Source of the DNA: Prototheca cutis
Taxonomy: Eukaryota; Chlorophyta; Trebouxiophyceae; Chlorellales; Chlorellaceae
DNA length: 64,000 nucleotides
NCBI GenBank assembly: GCA_002897115.2
Contig: BCIH01000007.1
Coordinates: 545,416-609,415 of the forward strand
Direction: 5' to 3'
Shown here: positions 12,309-24,452 of the stretch, in pieces
Layout: each line of letters starts with the position of its first letter
Numbering within the stretch: the first letter of the stretch is position 1
Made by a program: the position numbers and the translations under genes
The notes under the pieces: generated by a model
What the model saw: the letters and a program-made list of their open reading frames with translations, nothing else
Database searches by the model: none
Told to the model about the DNA's origin: nothing

Positions 12309-12810
12309 GCTGCCACCCAAAACCAGGCAGCACCACCCGCGCCGGCCGTCTGGCGCAGGTCCTGCTCGGCAGCACCACGGGCCTCAGGTCAGAGGGGAAG
12401 GCTGGCAGTTCTATGCCGGTTCTGCACGTGGCATCAGCGTGTTTCACCGTCAAACTGCCCTGGACCGGACCAGACCCATGCCAGGGATGCCCAGTCGCGG
12501 AGTGATGATATCAGGCCCAGCCATCCACGGCAACCATCTGTGCATGTCACGGGCGTGCACGCACCTGAAGCTCACACGAGCAACGTTGTCCGAGCCTGCC
12601 GGGCCTGCGCATGGGCGCATATGAGAATGCGCCACGCCTGCCCGGCGGGGCTCCGCCAGCTCCTCGTCACAAAATCCTCTCTGAATGGAACCAATCCCGC
12701 ACCCAACTGCACGAGCCAAAAAACAGGGCGCCCTCGTGACAACTGCTTTCATTCTTAATGCCATATACCAACACGTTTGATATTAGTGCATTGCCCTGAG
12801 ACTTGGCCGG

Positions 12811-13984
12811 ATGTACCTGCTCGCGTTCACAGGCGTGGCCATTGACGCCGGCGACGTCCAGAAGGCCGCGCAGGCACACAGCCTGGACGTCCAGGCTTTG
12901 AAAGTCTTGACGCAGGCCACGCTTCTGACGGAGTCCAGCCTTCCGGCGGAGAGTTTTGACGGCGTGGTCTCCGTGAGCAGCACCAGCGGAGAACATGTTC
13001 TGGGTTACCTCACCATTCTCTCCGGCCTGATCAAGCCGGGGGGTATGCTCTACATCCAAGAGCCGGTGAGTTGAATTGCATTGCACTATGGGACATAACG
13101 TTGATGACTGTGCCTGCTTCCCTGTCTGGCCATGCGAGCAGTCTGTGTTATGGACATGGGTCCCCACCTGGTCAATGGGCGCTCAACCATGCACCTTGGC
13201 TGGGGTCGCCAAACACAAGTTTGCCTCCTTCCCTTCATTGTGCAGGGCGTGGACCTCACCAAGCTGCAGGTACAGCTGACGCTGGCTGGGTTTGGCCCTG
13301 CGTCTGCCGGGGTACACGGGGTTGTCTCAGCTGCCAAGCCTTCGTGGCAGGCCGGGGCCCGCGCGGCAATCTCGCTGCGCAAGGCGCCGGCGGCGGTGCC
13401 CGCGGCAACTGCCTGGAAGCTGGGCATGGACACCGACGATGCCAGCGACTTCCTGGTGGACGAGGACGCACTGCTGACGGAGGAGGACCTGGCACGCCCG
13501 GCGCCGCCCGTCGACGGCGGGTGTGGCCCTGCAGTCAAAAAGGCATGCAAGAACTGCAGCTGCGGCAGGGCCGAAAGCGAGGAGCCCGTCAAGCTAACAC
13601 AGGCCATGCTCGATCGGCCCACCTCTGGCTGCGGCAGCGTGAGTTGTTTTGTAGTTTGGAGGGGATGGTTCGTCGCAGTGGGGTGGGGGCTTTNCAGGGG
13701 CCAGGGGCTTTCCAGGGAACATCCATACCAAGAGGGAAACTGGGTGGGGGAGGGTGCCTGTTTGGCAGCCTCCTGTCTAGCCCATTTGCGCGCAGCACTG
13801 CCCGAGTAGTAAACACTCGTGCAAATCGAGTACCAGCAAAGCTCATGCTCCACAGCGTTATCTTTTGCAGTGTGCACTGGGGGACGCGTATCGCTGCGGG
13901 AGCTGCCCCTACCGGGGCTTGCCAGCGTTTGAGATGGGAAAGAAGATTGAATTGCCTGCTGACTTTCTCGTGACAGATGTCTGA
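12811..13984 (+). CDS. DRE2: DRE2/anamorsin, cytosolic Fe-S cluster assembly factor
   Basis: Three exons: 12811-13065, 13246-13638 and 13871-13984 (253 aa). Anamorsin/DRE2 accepts electrons from the diflavin reductase TAH18 to support cytosolic iron-sulfur cluster assembly. Exon 1 encodes the methyltransferase-like N-terminal domain ([26 protein letters not shown]). Exon 2 ends with the first cysteine motif ([13 protein letters not shown]) and CGS; exon 3 supplies the second, twin CX2C motif ([20 protein letters not shown]), which is the CIAPIN1 signature. Donors are GTGAGT and acceptors TGCAG, all in phase 0. The ATG at 12811 starts a domain somewhat shorter than usual, so an earlier exon cannot be excluded. 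The gene converges on CASP, with stop codons 268 bp apart. Confidence 0.93.
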
Positions 13985-14025
13985 GGGCGGATGCATCCTC
14001 CTCTCTGCTGAGTGTACCTTGTTTC

Positions 14026-14030
14026 TGTAA
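14026..14030 (+). terminator. TGTAA poly(A) signal of DRE2
   Basis: TGTAA, the usual green-algal polyadenylation signal, 41 nt after the DRE2 stop. Confidence 0.5.
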
Positions 14031-14168
14031 ACCTTCTTTCTTCTGATGATGGAGATGCTGTACACGATGTGCGCATGCGCAGCAAGGGCGAACCAGGCAG
14101 GCTGTAGGGAGGGTCTGGGAATGGCTTCACGCTGACTGGCTGGCTGTTGGAACCATTTTTTTGCCTTT

Positions 14169-14173
14169 TTACA
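14169..14173 (-). terminator. TGTAA poly(A) signal of CASP gene
   Basis: TGTAA on the minus strand 78 nt after the CASP stop codon. Confidence 0.5.
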
Positions 14174-14251
14174 AGGTGAATCAGCGGGCGTGCCGTGAAG
14201 TTTGTGAATTGCAGGAACGCAAGGGCATGGCTTCATAGCGACACAGGGCAA

Positions 14252-17039
14252 CTAATCATTCGTCCAGGGACCGCCCAGCAGCGCCGCCAGTAGCCGCCGT
14301 CCTCCAGTGCCGGTGACAGGGTCCACCACCCGCAGCGCCGCATCGACCGCGGTTTCGTTGAGCAGCGGGCCCCCCACCTCCCGAGCCACGGCCTGTTCGT
14401 ACGATGCCTCCAGCTTTGCCGTGTCCCGGTGAGCCGTGCTGTGGGAGGATTTGGTCAGATGGCGCGATGAAAGGAAGCGGGAAGGAGCGAGCTCAAGCGA
14501 CCAGGCAGCCACCTTGCGGGCACAGATATGCCGCACCCTGCTCTCTTGGGCCACACCACCTACCCCACCCAGAAACACACCCCCTCAGATCACCGCCGCA
14601 CCCTGCAAGCATGAGGAAGATGACGCAGTGGAGAAGGAGGGTGTAGCCCATGAGCACCGACCGCGCCACTCGTGACCCTGCCACCGCATTGCCGATACGC
14701 AGCGCTGCCCGGTCGGACAACGGCATGCCCCTCGCCGCCGCCGTCCGCTCCTTTGCCCGGAATGCTGCCGTTTTTGTTTTTGCAGTGCGTGTGGTTATGG
14801 AGGGTTTCTGGGGCGCGAGATGTCGGGTGTGGCCAACGGGGCTCTCTGCACCCCATGTGCATGCAATCAACCAAATCCACCCAAGGCTCTGATCCCAGTC
14901 AACCCAATTGACAAACAAGCATGCAACACAGGACATGGGCGTCACCTTGAAACGGGTTGACGCCGTCCTCATACTGCTTCATGTACCGGCCCACGGCGTC
15001 AGACCCCACCTCCACGTCTGCCGGCATCTTGTCCTTGCCGTAGCTCTGGGATGTTGCGGGGTGGGGTGGGGGTTGGTATGCACTTGTGTGGTCCCGGGCT
15101 TTTATCAACCACACACCCTTTCTGGCCTGCAAAAGGACCGCACACAGTCCACACCATTATCTGACCTGGACATATTTCAGGCGTTCGGCCAGGACGAGGT
15201 TGTCAGAGCGCAGGGCATCGGCCTCGCTCCGTGCTCGAGTGAGCAGCTGGGTGTTGGTCAGCAGGTGCTCCTCCAACTCCCGCACCCGGCCCTTGAACCG
15301 GTCACGCTGGCTGCTCACCAACGCAATCATCGATGGCACTTCTGCTGATGGGTCGTTGGGGACCGTGCTGAGCGTCGAGGCGGCAGTGGGCTGGTCCTGC
15401 GTTGGCGCGCCCTCGCCCGCAGCTGCAACCCCGGGAGTCGTCTGGCGCTGCGCCAGGACCAGATCTTCCTCCAGTCTCGCGGCCAGCTCCTTGGCGGCGG
15501 CCAGCTCCTCGGTTAATCCCGCCACCTGGCTCTCCAGCCCCGCACAAGTGCTCTGCGCCTCTGCGGAAGCCAGACGTGCCAGGGTCAATTCGTGCTCCAG
15601 CTTGCGCCCCCGCTCGGCCAGTGCGGCGGCCACGTCGTCGACTGCAGGCGCGCCGCCCTTTCCTCCCACGCCACCGTCACCGTATCCCAAGCTCTGCAGC
15701 AGCCGCACCTGGCCCTGCAGGTCCGCCATCTGTTGTTTGGGTTGTGCGTTTGATTGTTGGGATTATGTAATGATATGTCGAGCGGCCGAACACGCAGACG
15801 CCCGGACACATGCCCGTGCACGCACGCCTGCACGCACGCCCACAAAGAGAGGCACAGATGCGCACAGAAGAACAAAATCAAAAACAAATTAAAGATCGGC
15901 AGCTTATCACAGACCTCCTCGGCGGTGGGTCGTGTGCGGAGTGCCGCTTCCAGAGCCGCCACCTGTCCCGCTTGCGACTGCAGCTGTGCACGGAGGGCCT
16001 CCTGCTTGGACGCAGCCGTGGCGCTGTCGGCAGCCGCCTCTTCCCGCACCGCACGCAGCTCGGTGCCAAGGCGTCCCGCGAGCTCGCGCTGTGCGTAGAG
16101 CTCTTGCCGCAGCGCCTCCTCCGTGCCTGCGCGGTCGGGCTCCTCCTGCGCCGTCGAGCCCGCCTCTGACGCCGCTTGCTGCTGCTGTCGGGTGTCAGGG
16201 TGCAAACGGGTTGGCTGGGAGGTATGACCAGAGGTGCAAGCGTGCGGCGCGCCTTGACTTTTTGCAGGCACCTGATCACATCCCAAAGCTTGATTGCTCT
16301 GCAACAACGGCGAAGCACCACTGCCTCTGCCACCTGTCTTGCATCCAGACTCTCCGAAAACCCTCCACACCAGCAAACCTTTTCGAGGAGTGCCTCATGC
16401 TCCCTTTCCAGCAGGGCCAGCCTGTTCTGGGCTCGCTCCATCTCCACCATGGCCAGCTCAAGCTCTGACCTTAGCTTACTCTGCGTAGCCGGGTTTGCCG
16501 GAGGGGGTGGTTCGCTGGTGTGTGTGACCTGCCCAGCGAAAACATGCCTCACACTGTCACATCATCCATTCAAACCCCCCACCTCCCACACCCAAACTGA
16601 CCTGCTCCTCCTCGCTGCGGCTCTGGGTGCTGAGGATCTGGACCTGCGACGCCTGGTGCAGGCGCTGCATGGCTTCCACGCTGGCTTGCGCCTGTGTGGT
16701 GGTGGAGGAAGGGGAGAGAGTAGGCATGGCACAGGAGGTGGATCACGATCCCTGCCAGCACTCTCCTGTCATTCATCCCACACAAGGTCTTGAGGCATGG
16801 CCATTTCTCCTGTCCACTCCCTGCACCGCTCAATGAAAATAATCAACCCCCTGGTGCATGGAGCCAGGTCACAATACAAAATACATAAAGAAAAGGCAAC
16901 AGACCTGGGCAAGTTCTTCTGCTAGTCGCTCCTCCCGGATGCGAGCTTCGGCCATGAGGGCTTCCTGCAGTTCCTCTGCGGCGCTCTGCTCCGTCTCCTT
17001 CACCTGACGCTCCTGCATGCGCTTGAACAGAGTGGCAGT

Positions 17040-17078
<39 letters not shown>

Positions 17079-18292
17079 AGGGGGGCCGCCTTTCGGCTGA
17101 AGATGACACGACGACGTCATCCACCCACCCAACAACCTGGCAACGGCCAATCTGGTGGTCAGCCGCACCCCCTGGCTCCACAGCCAGGCACATTACAGCT
17201 CCCCCAAAGCCCACGCCACAGGGAAATCTCACCTTCTCGGCAAGCTTTGCTTCCAGGCTGCGGACCTTCTCCTCCAGCCGTCGGATGGTCAAGTCCTGGT
17301 TGCGTAGCGCCGCGCTTTCTTCCTTGTAGTCTGCAAGCTCCCTGGCCAAGCGGTCNGCGGCAGCCTCAGCCGCCGCCGCACGAGAGCCTGCCTCCTGGAG
17401 TTGTCAGTTTGTTGATTGGGCTAAGGAACGGCGGGCAGCTGCGTGAGAACCTGCATCGCACCAGCCACTTCCCCAGGAGCGACAACGAGGGCCTCGCATG
17501 ACGATTTCCACCGCTGCCCCAATCACCATCATCACAGCCACGACACTCACGGCAGTGGCTGCCAGGGCCGGGGCCGGGTCAGGAGCGTCATAGAGTTTCT
17601 GGTACAGCTCTAGAAAACTTGCTTCTCCAGCCTTGGCCCTGCCATGGTGCGGACAGACAAGGATTTGCATGCTTTCTCATTGTCAGTTCCACCGCTGAAA
17701 TCGCACTCATGTGCGACTCCTCGTGCTCTGCAAGCCTTNACTCCCAACAGAAACCAGGCATCCATCCACACACACACNCCNGCCGACACCTTGTTGTGAG
17801 TTTATCGATTTCCTCCTGGTATGCCTTGACCAGNGGCCCCACTTGCTTCAGAAGTTCAGTGGGCAGCTTTTTCCTCAACTCTGCAGCAGGGAAGGTAGAT
17901 GCAGGCGGCTTTGATGCATGCCACCGTCACACCCTTCGGCGTCACGATCACATGATCCAACTCCACACCCACCGGCTGGCCACAACCAGCACCTTTGGTG
18001 CGCTCCGCAAGGTTCTTCCGGCTCTTGATGGAGGTCTCTTGTGCCTCCACGAGGGCCAGGCTCTGGCCGTCCAGCGTGGCGCGCAGGCCCTCCAGATCAA
18101 AGTCTGATCACGGGGTGGGGTGGACTGGGCCACTGTCATGGTTGGCTTGGCGTCCATGCTGCCTCAGGCAGGTTTCCTGGAAGCTGACCAACCGCACATG
18201 CACCATTCAATCCAGTTCCCACCTTTCCAAAAGGCATGCGCCGAGGTCGCAGGGCTCGCCTCGCCCAGGCCGACACGCTTGTCGCTGTCCAT
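14252..18292 (-). CDS. CASP: CASP golgin (CUX1/CASP-type Golgi membrane protein)
   Basis: Thirteen exons join without a frame break: 18292-18223, 18103-17993, 17880-17790, 17638-17551, 17394-17233, 17021-16905, 16691-16602, 16480-16379, 16184-15915, 15729-15166, 15045-14946, 14764-14602 and 14438-14252 (704 aa). CASP is a tail-anchored coiled-coil protein of Golgi rims that tethers vesicles. Family marks are the N-terminal FWKDFDLEGLR, KAYQEEIDKLTTR and LYQKLYDAPDP; a long heptad-rich coiled coil; the SSQRDRFKGRVRELEE and LKYVQSYGKDK segments; YEDGVNPFQAFRAKER; and a membrane span (VLMGYTLLLHCVIFLMLAG) near residue 630. About 55 residues follow the span, which would be lumenal. The acceptor of exon 6 (17021 or 17012) and of exon 9 could shift by one to three codons. 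Confidence 0.92.
17041..17077. repeat. (GT)n microsatellite
   Basis: About 18 GT units inside CASP intron 5; on the gene's strand it is (CA)n placed just upstream of the acceptor, after a C-rich run. Confidence 0.95.
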
Positions 18293-18514
18293 GTCGAGTC
18301 TCGAGTGCCCCGGCCAGCTCCCAGCTCCCCTCACATCATGAGCCCAAGGCTCTTGAGTGCATGAAAACTGCTCGAACGATGCCTTTGAACGTGCAGGGTG
18401 TGGGCCTTGTGTGCTCTAAGATCCCAGGATTTGTCCAGTGCCGAGGTGAGTGGTTGGAGTTGGAGATTGCGAGATCACTCGCGAGGGAATGGTGTTTTCA
18501 AGAGGGGTCTACCA

Positions 18515-18870
18515 TGCAGGGCAAAAATAATGCAACCAGCTCAGCCAGCAACAGCATCACATCACCCCGGAGGTTGCTGGGCATCACGGATGGCCCGAAA
18601 ATTTTCACACTCTTTGCATGGCAATAGGAAAGTGGACCACCTCAATGATGGACCACCAAGGTGCAACAAGTGCCGTGCCAGGGGCGACTTCCAGGACTCT
18701 CTAAAACCTCCTTGCACGACCTGCCCTGCTATCAGAAGGAACCCAACTCATCCTCTGAGCGACGCGGCAAGGGAATGTGGTGAAACAAGCATCTTGTTTG
18801 AAAAACATGCCCTTGCTGTGCAAGTGGGAGTCGACGAATCTCGAGAAGGCTTCATCATTTTTGCCCTGCA
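18515..18870. mobile_element. Non-autonomous TIR element, copy A
   Basis: A 356-bp element begins TGCAGGGCAAAAATAATG and ends with the near-exact reverse complement (17 of 18 positions). No coding capacity. Its two halves match, in inverted orientation, the two ends of the element at 28260-28854, including the shared internal segments around 18532-18680 and 18700-18850. It sits between the CASP 5' end and the Cactin 3' end. No clear target-site duplication is visible; flanking GTAC words at several ends suggest the repeat may extend some 9 bp further. Confidence 0.8.
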
Positions 18871-18959
18871 CTGTACGTTTATGGTTACGGGTCCTCTGAC
18901 AGCCTGCCAGGCTGCAATCAAACATGCCACCTCTTATACCATGTATAGCTACCAGGCTC

Positions 18960-18964
18960 TTACA
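18960..18964 (-). terminator. TGTAA poly(A) signal of Cactin
   Basis: TGTAA on the minus strand 92 nt after the Cactin stop codon. Confidence 0.5.
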
Positions 18965-19056
18965 ATCATGCCATTGGATGCATGGAGAAGTGCACACAAC
19001 CAGGCGACAATGCCAGAGGGAAAGGTTTGTGCAGGGAGCCTCCGCACACACTGTCA

Positions 19057-21532
19057 TCACCGCCTGTAGCGCTGGCGCTTGAAGTTGAAGTAGAGGTGGA
19101 GGATCCCCCTGTCGAATACGGACTTGAATCCCTTTTTGTGGTTGTACTCCCACTCCTTGTTGACGATTCGAAAGGCAATGTCCTCGTAGGGCGGCCCCGC
19201 ACAGAATCGGAGGATGCAGGTTTCGCCCTTGGCGGCGGCCGGGTCGCGCTCAACCTTGTACGTGGGTGCCTTGGCCTTGTCGATGAGGTCTGGGTAGAAG
19301 ATGTTGAACTTGTAGCCCTGCACGCTCTTTGGCGGCGGGTTGTCCCCGTCATAATGAGTCTGATTGTACTTGTTCCACTCGTACCCCGTGTGCACGCGGT
19401 TGAAGTACTTTGGCCGGCGGGGGCGGTATTTGTCGTGCCACCAGTACCCCTGGCCCTCCAGCACGATCTCCCCGCCAAAGGGCGCGTCGCCGCTGGTCCC
19501 AAGGTCACCCATCGCCGCGCCAGCCGCCGCCCGCAGCCGAGCCTCCTCGGGCGTGTCAGTGTCCGCGCCACCGGAGACGGACCGGCCCGTCCTTGTCGCT
19601 TGCGCAGGCGAGCTCCCTGATGCCGCGGTGCCTGGATCGGCCAGAGTGGACCCCGGTGCGGCATCCGATACGTAGCGCAGCAGTGGATTGGTCGCGCCCA
19701 GCAGCCGGGCGGCGCCCCGCGGATCGGCCACCATTTGCCGGTACAGTCGGTCCGCATCGGCGCCCGACCCAGGCGGCGCGGGTGCCAGCGCCGCCGCCGC
19801 CCCAGCTGCTGCCAATGCAACTGCTTCCCGCCTCGACACCTGTGCCCGTAGCGCATATAGCAGCGCCAGATCGTCCTCCTCCGACACGATCTCGGCCTCT
19901 CGGCCCTGCAACGCCACAGCTGGGAGGGGGCGGGGACTGTACTGACCCCGCTGCCCTGGGGCCGCATTCCCACGCTCGTCCTCGGACAGATCCTCCCAAG
20001 CCCGCGGCTCGCCTTTTGCTGGCGGCGGCTTGGCTGTCGTGATGGCTGCGATGCNGGTGACACCGACGCCAGCGCCCGATGCAGGCTGTTCTTGCGGCAG
20101 CTGTTCGTCGGTTCCGGCGCCTCCTGTCTCGGTGGCACCGGCGGCAGCTTCTGGACTTGCTGTTTCTGCACCGGGCCCCCTTTCCTCGTCACGGTCCCGC
20201 TCCTCCTCCTCCTCGTTGTCACTATCGCCACGACGATGCTCTTCATCATCCTCGTGCCAGCGCATGGCTGCGGCGACGTCAACGCTGGCCATGTCTTCGG
20301 CCGCGGCATGGCGCACGGCGTCGGCGTGCGCCTGGCGTAGGTACGCCCGGGCCCGCTCGACGGCCAACCTTGACAACACGGCTTGCCAGTACTCGGGGTC
20401 GCCCGCGGCATCGCCCCCCTCGTCCAGCTGCGTCGCGATCTGGGATTCCAATTCAGCCAGTTCTGACAGCNACTTTCCCGCCAGCATGCCCCGCACGTCC
20501 TGCTCGATGGCTGCGTGCCACCCGGCTTCTCGCACCGCGTACTGCTCGGGCACGGGCGCCCCCCGAGCTAATGCTTGGTCCACTGCCTCCTCGCGCTCGG
20601 CATCCGCCAACTGCGCTGCGGTGGCCGACGCCAGTGCNGCCCAAAACGCCGCGTGTTCGGGATCACGCCCATCCAGCTCCCTGAAAGTTTCCAAGTCGGT
20701 GGATAATTCACGCAGCGCACCCAGCGTGCCCCCGCCCCGGCCCATCAGCGCGCCGGGGTCGAGCGCCGCGGGGTCGACGCCGGGCAGGCCGTAGCACAGC
20801 GCCGCCCAGCAGTCGACCAGCTTGGGACGACCTTCGCGCAACCGCGCAGATGACTTCTCCTTTGCCTGGTCCAGCAGGAACCGTTCCTGCTTGCGCTCCA
20901 GCTCCGCGGCTTCGGCCGCGGCGCGTTCACGGGCGATGGCCTCCAGTTCCGCCTGCATGGCCTCGCGCTCCGCCTCGCGCGCCGCCTGCCGAGCCTTGAC
21001 TTTTTCGGCCTCTTCCAGCCGTTCGCGGTGCCTGTTCGCTTCGGCGCGGGCACCCAGCTCGTGCGCGTCGGTGCCCTGCGCCAGCTGCTGCTCGATCTTC
21101 TTGCCCCACACAAACCGCTCCGTTAGGCGCGCGTCCCCAAAGGGGTTGTCCTCGTCCGTGTACCCCGAGCCCGTCAGCTTGTGCTTGCGCAGGTGATCCT
21201 CCACGCGCCGGGCCTGTGCGTGGGAGGGAGAGGTTTGAGGGGGGGAGGGTATTGTGAGAAGGCAGGGGCCCTCATGGTTCCTATTGCCACGCTCCTCCCC
21301 ACGGAAAATCCTCTGGTCACCTGCGATGGGCCAGCGCGCATCTTCGAGCCAATGCACACACCTTCGCACACATCGATGTCATGCAACTCACCAGCTTGTG
21401 GGCCCTGCGCTGCTTGCGAGTCTCCTCATCAGTGTCGGACTCGGTCTCCGACTCGGTGTCCCTGCGGTGCCGCTTCTCCTTCCTCTCCTTCGACCGCTTG
21501 GACTTTTTGGACTTTTTCTCGTGCTTTGTCAT
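19057..21532 (-). CDS. CTN: Cactin, splicing-associated protein
   Basis: Two exons, 21532-21392 and 21213-19057 (765 aa). Cactin is a conserved nuclear protein associated with the spliceosome, needed for accurate splicing and development. Exon 1 encodes a basic, Ser/Glu-rich leader (MTKHEKKSKKSKRSKERK). Exon 2 starts ARRVEDHLRKHKL, continues NPFGDARLTERFVWGKKIE (the family's N-terminal block), then a long charged helix and the middle domain (KLVDCWAALCYGLPG). The C-terminal domain, typical of all cactins, contains YKFNIFYPDLIDK, CILRFCAGPPYEDIAFRIVN and the end FKSVFDRGILHLYFNFKRQRY. Three ambiguous bases fall inside without breaking the frame. An acidic, low-complexity stretch before the C-terminal domain is the most variable part. 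Confidence 0.95.
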
Positions 21533-21730
21533 GGTTATAGTGCCATGGATGCAGGCAGACAAGCTCGAAACTGCGCCATACAACTGTGCTGATCGCCTGC
21601 TTATACGACGGACGTTTGTTTTAGGTGGGCTGCATTCATGCCATACCATTATCGATGGGGGGGCCCTCAACCTCACGCGGGGTGACCAACCGTACCCATT
21701 CATCAGCCAGTCATCTTACTTTTCCTCGCT

Positions 21731-21735
21731 TTACA
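21731..21735 (-). terminator. TGTAA poly(A) signal of TFIIE-alpha gene
   Basis: TGTAA on the minus strand 81 nt after the stop codon. Confidence 0.5.
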
Positions 21736-21816
21736 AATTCTGGATTCAGTGCACGACAAATGGCACCGCACACCGCTCTCACGTCATTCTGAAGAAAAGC
21801 TCGCACGACGGCGCAA

Positions 21817-23924
21817 TTACATGTCTTCCCAGTCAAAGTCGGCCTGCAAATCTGCTGCGGCCGTGGCCGCATCGATGCCGGCCTCTTCGCTGTCGGCCCT
21901 GCGCTTGACCTCTCCTGCTGTTACGGGGGTTGTCTCCTCTTCCTTTGCCGCATGCTCCAGCTTGACCCGCTTGGCATCTGGAGTTTCAAAGGAGGGAGGA
22001 TCGGAGTGCTAGGTGCCTTTCCAGTGCAGCCTCACATTGCAGACGCCACACTCCACCCACAAACCCACCCAACTGAACCCGCACGGTACCTGGGGAAGCA
22101 TCTTCCAGTGCAGTGTCTCCTCCCGCTCCCCCCCCGCCGGCTTCCCGTGCTTGGGCTTCTACACGGGCGAGATACTCTGCAATGTATGTGGCTTCCACCT
22201 CATTGCGCCGGGCCTGGGCCTCGGCATCTGCGACGGCTGCGGTGGGCCCCGAGCCCCCTGCACCTGAGGTCTCGAGGCTCTCATCCTCGCCACGGAACCA
22301 GGCCGGCAGTTCCTTGGCCGGGCCGGCACCTGGGCCGCCCGCGGCGCTGCCCTGCGTCTCCCCCCGACCCGCGCCGCCGCCGATGCGGACCTCGACGTTG
22401 GCGGTTCCCACGACGTCCAGGATGGACTGCGCGAGGGCCAGGCCGCCCTCGCCCTCGTCGGCCCCGCCGCCGCCCCCGCCGCCGCCCCCCGCGGTGCGCC
22501 GGCGGCTGGCTTCCAGACTGGCCCGATACCGCTGCGCCCGCTCTCTCTGTGCGAGGAACCAGTCCTGCAGCGAGCCGGGGTCGGGGGGGTCGGCATCGCG
22601 AAGCCGCTCCAGCTGCTCCACCAACGGCGCCAGCTGGCGCTCCATGAGAGCCTGCAGCGCCCGTGCCGCGGCCTGGCGATCCTTGGCCGTGCCGGGGGAA
22701 GTCGTCCCTGGACGGGGTTGTGGGGTGGGGTGGGATTAGGTCATGTGGCGTGGTGTGAAGGTTGGAGTGATGTCAGGGAGTCTGTGTGCATAAGTACATA
22801 TTGACGGGGGAAGAAAAGGTTCATCGACCTACACCTCTTCAGGCAAAAACCTACCTCCCATGTCCGCCTGGTGGACCAGTTCCGTCCGGCACTCCTCACA
22901 CGAAAACACTCCCTGTCAGTCAATTCCGAGCAGTGGACGGTAGCACTAAGTCGTTCGTCCTTGGCATGCTATGACAATCAGGCAATGCCCAGCCAAACAA
23001 CCNGCCCTCCCAGGGCACGCAGTCCACGGATATCCACCATGCGACACAGAACGGGCAACGCACCCGTATCGGATCGATTAGGCGCACGGCATCCAGGGAT
23101 GAATACTGCGAGCCGCAGCGCGGACAGATGTACATCTGCAGCACGTTGGTGTCCTCTGCCTGCAAACATTTGGAGCAAGGGTGGGAGGATCAAGGCCGTG
23201 CAAGGCAGTGTCTGGCTCAGTGCAGTGATCTGCCAGTTCATGACATATCCTAGGCAAGACGCCCACCTCAGCCTACCTTCTTTCGGAGCCATTCGCGCAT
23301 CAGCGCCAGGCGCAGCCGCACAGTGTCCTTGGTCCGCGGGTAATCCAATGCCCAATAGGTTCGGGTCTCAGTGCGCCGCCGCCCCGCAACCTCCGGGTCG
23401 TCGGTCGCCTGCCCCGCCACAGCATGGCTGTACTTGACGGCCTCAGAGCGCACCAGTCCCGCATCAGACAGGTACTTCAGTACGCGCCGGATCTGCTTCT
23501 GTGACAGCCGCGTTTCCTCGCTCAAGTCTGGTTCGGAGATGTAGCCCCCATCCTGCTTTGCCAGGGTGTCCACCAGCACCACTCCCAATCCAGCAAAGGA
23601 ATGCTGCGCCATTTTGGTGATGGTCGAATGCGAGGTTGGACAAATGTGGTAATATGCAGGGAGAACAGCATCTGCAGTTGTCAAGGTGGATGTGCTCTGA
23701 AGAAGACGACTCGGGATACAGGGGCCCCACACAGTGCATGTCCCCCCCCCCCCCCCCCCCGCACGTGCCTTGTTCAGTTTGGATGTGTTCTGCGGCAGGG
23801 GTGCATCGGGGTCCACGGGAGGGGGCGGGGGGCACTCGCCGGCATAAAAGGCCCGGACCACAAGCCGGATCATGCGCTTGTAGCCGGCGTCCCCCGCCAG
23901 GGCCCGGCCCTGCACGCTCGTCAT
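21817..23924 (-). CDS. TFA1: General transcription factor IIE subunit alpha
   Basis: Six exons join in frame: 23924-23769, 23603-23277, 23159-23064, 22912-22855, 22707-22090 and 21977-21817 (471 aa). TFIIE-alpha recruits TFIIH to the RNA polymerase II pre-initiation complex. The winged-helix domain is visible (KRMIRLVVRAFY; VVLVDTLAKQ; LSQKQIRRVLKYLSDAGLV; YWALDYPRTKDTVRLRLALM). The zinc ribbon is CPRC, 21 residues, CEEC: exactly the family spacing, which supports the junctions of exons 3 and 4. The C-terminus ends acidic (DLQADFDWEDM), the TFIIH-binding type of tail. Intron 1 appears to use a GC donor (AAG|GCACGT): no GT donor in the right phase is good, and the next exon is only in frame with this one. 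Intron 1 holds a C homopolymer of about 19. Confidence 0.9.
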
Positions 23925-24452
23925 GGCGAGCGTGGGCTCTTCCTCAGCGGCACATGAAACAGGACGTCACAGACCAGTGCTCGTGAGACGTGAGCCTGGC
24001 TCCATGAGCCGTTTCCCACCGGCACCACCTCGGCCACTTCCGTGCTATCCAAAGCACCGCAATCCAGAGCAACGCTCCTCGCTTCTTGGAGTTTTTCCTC
24101 GCAATAAACACGTTTTCGTATCTCACTATGAGCACTATTTGGTCGGAAGCAAGCATGGGTCAAACTGCATCGCCCCGTGCATGGAGATCTCGGCGGGTGC
24201 GGCATCACATCGACAAGTCAGGGTTTTTCAAGATCCACCCAGGTTCATCACGCGTCCGTCATACCGCGCAGTTCTCGCGCAGGCCGCGATACTCTGGATA
24301 CCTGTGTACGGCGTATTCGGATCTGTTTTGTTGCAACCAGTTAGCAGGGGCGCCCCGGGCTTGGGTCGGCCGTGTCCGATAGGAACCCAGCTATGTCGCT
24401 GGTTCCTGCCGAGGACGAATTGACCATATCCCTGCTCCACAGCTGACGCCAA
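23925..24452. promoter_or_regulatory. Divergent promoter region TFIIE-alpha / Kir channel
   Basis: About 530 bp between two divergent start codons. I see no gene in it and no clear TATA box; the start of the channel gene is uncertain, so part may be 5' UTR or a missed first exon. Confidence 0.4.

Noticed and set aside
18505..18880. Target-site duplication for TIR copy A
   Set aside because: The bases outside the two ends (ACCA and CTGT) do not match; no duplication can be claimed, so superfamily is left open.
18966..20411. 481-codon minus-strand frame
   Set aside because: Out-of-frame shadow of Cactin; Arg/Thr/Pro-rich with no family features, whereas the other frame matches Cactin throughout.
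24393..24446. Short upstream reading frame MSLVPAED before the Kir start
   Set aside because: Ends after 17 codons; could be a uORF but there is no transcript evidence that it lies in the mRNA.
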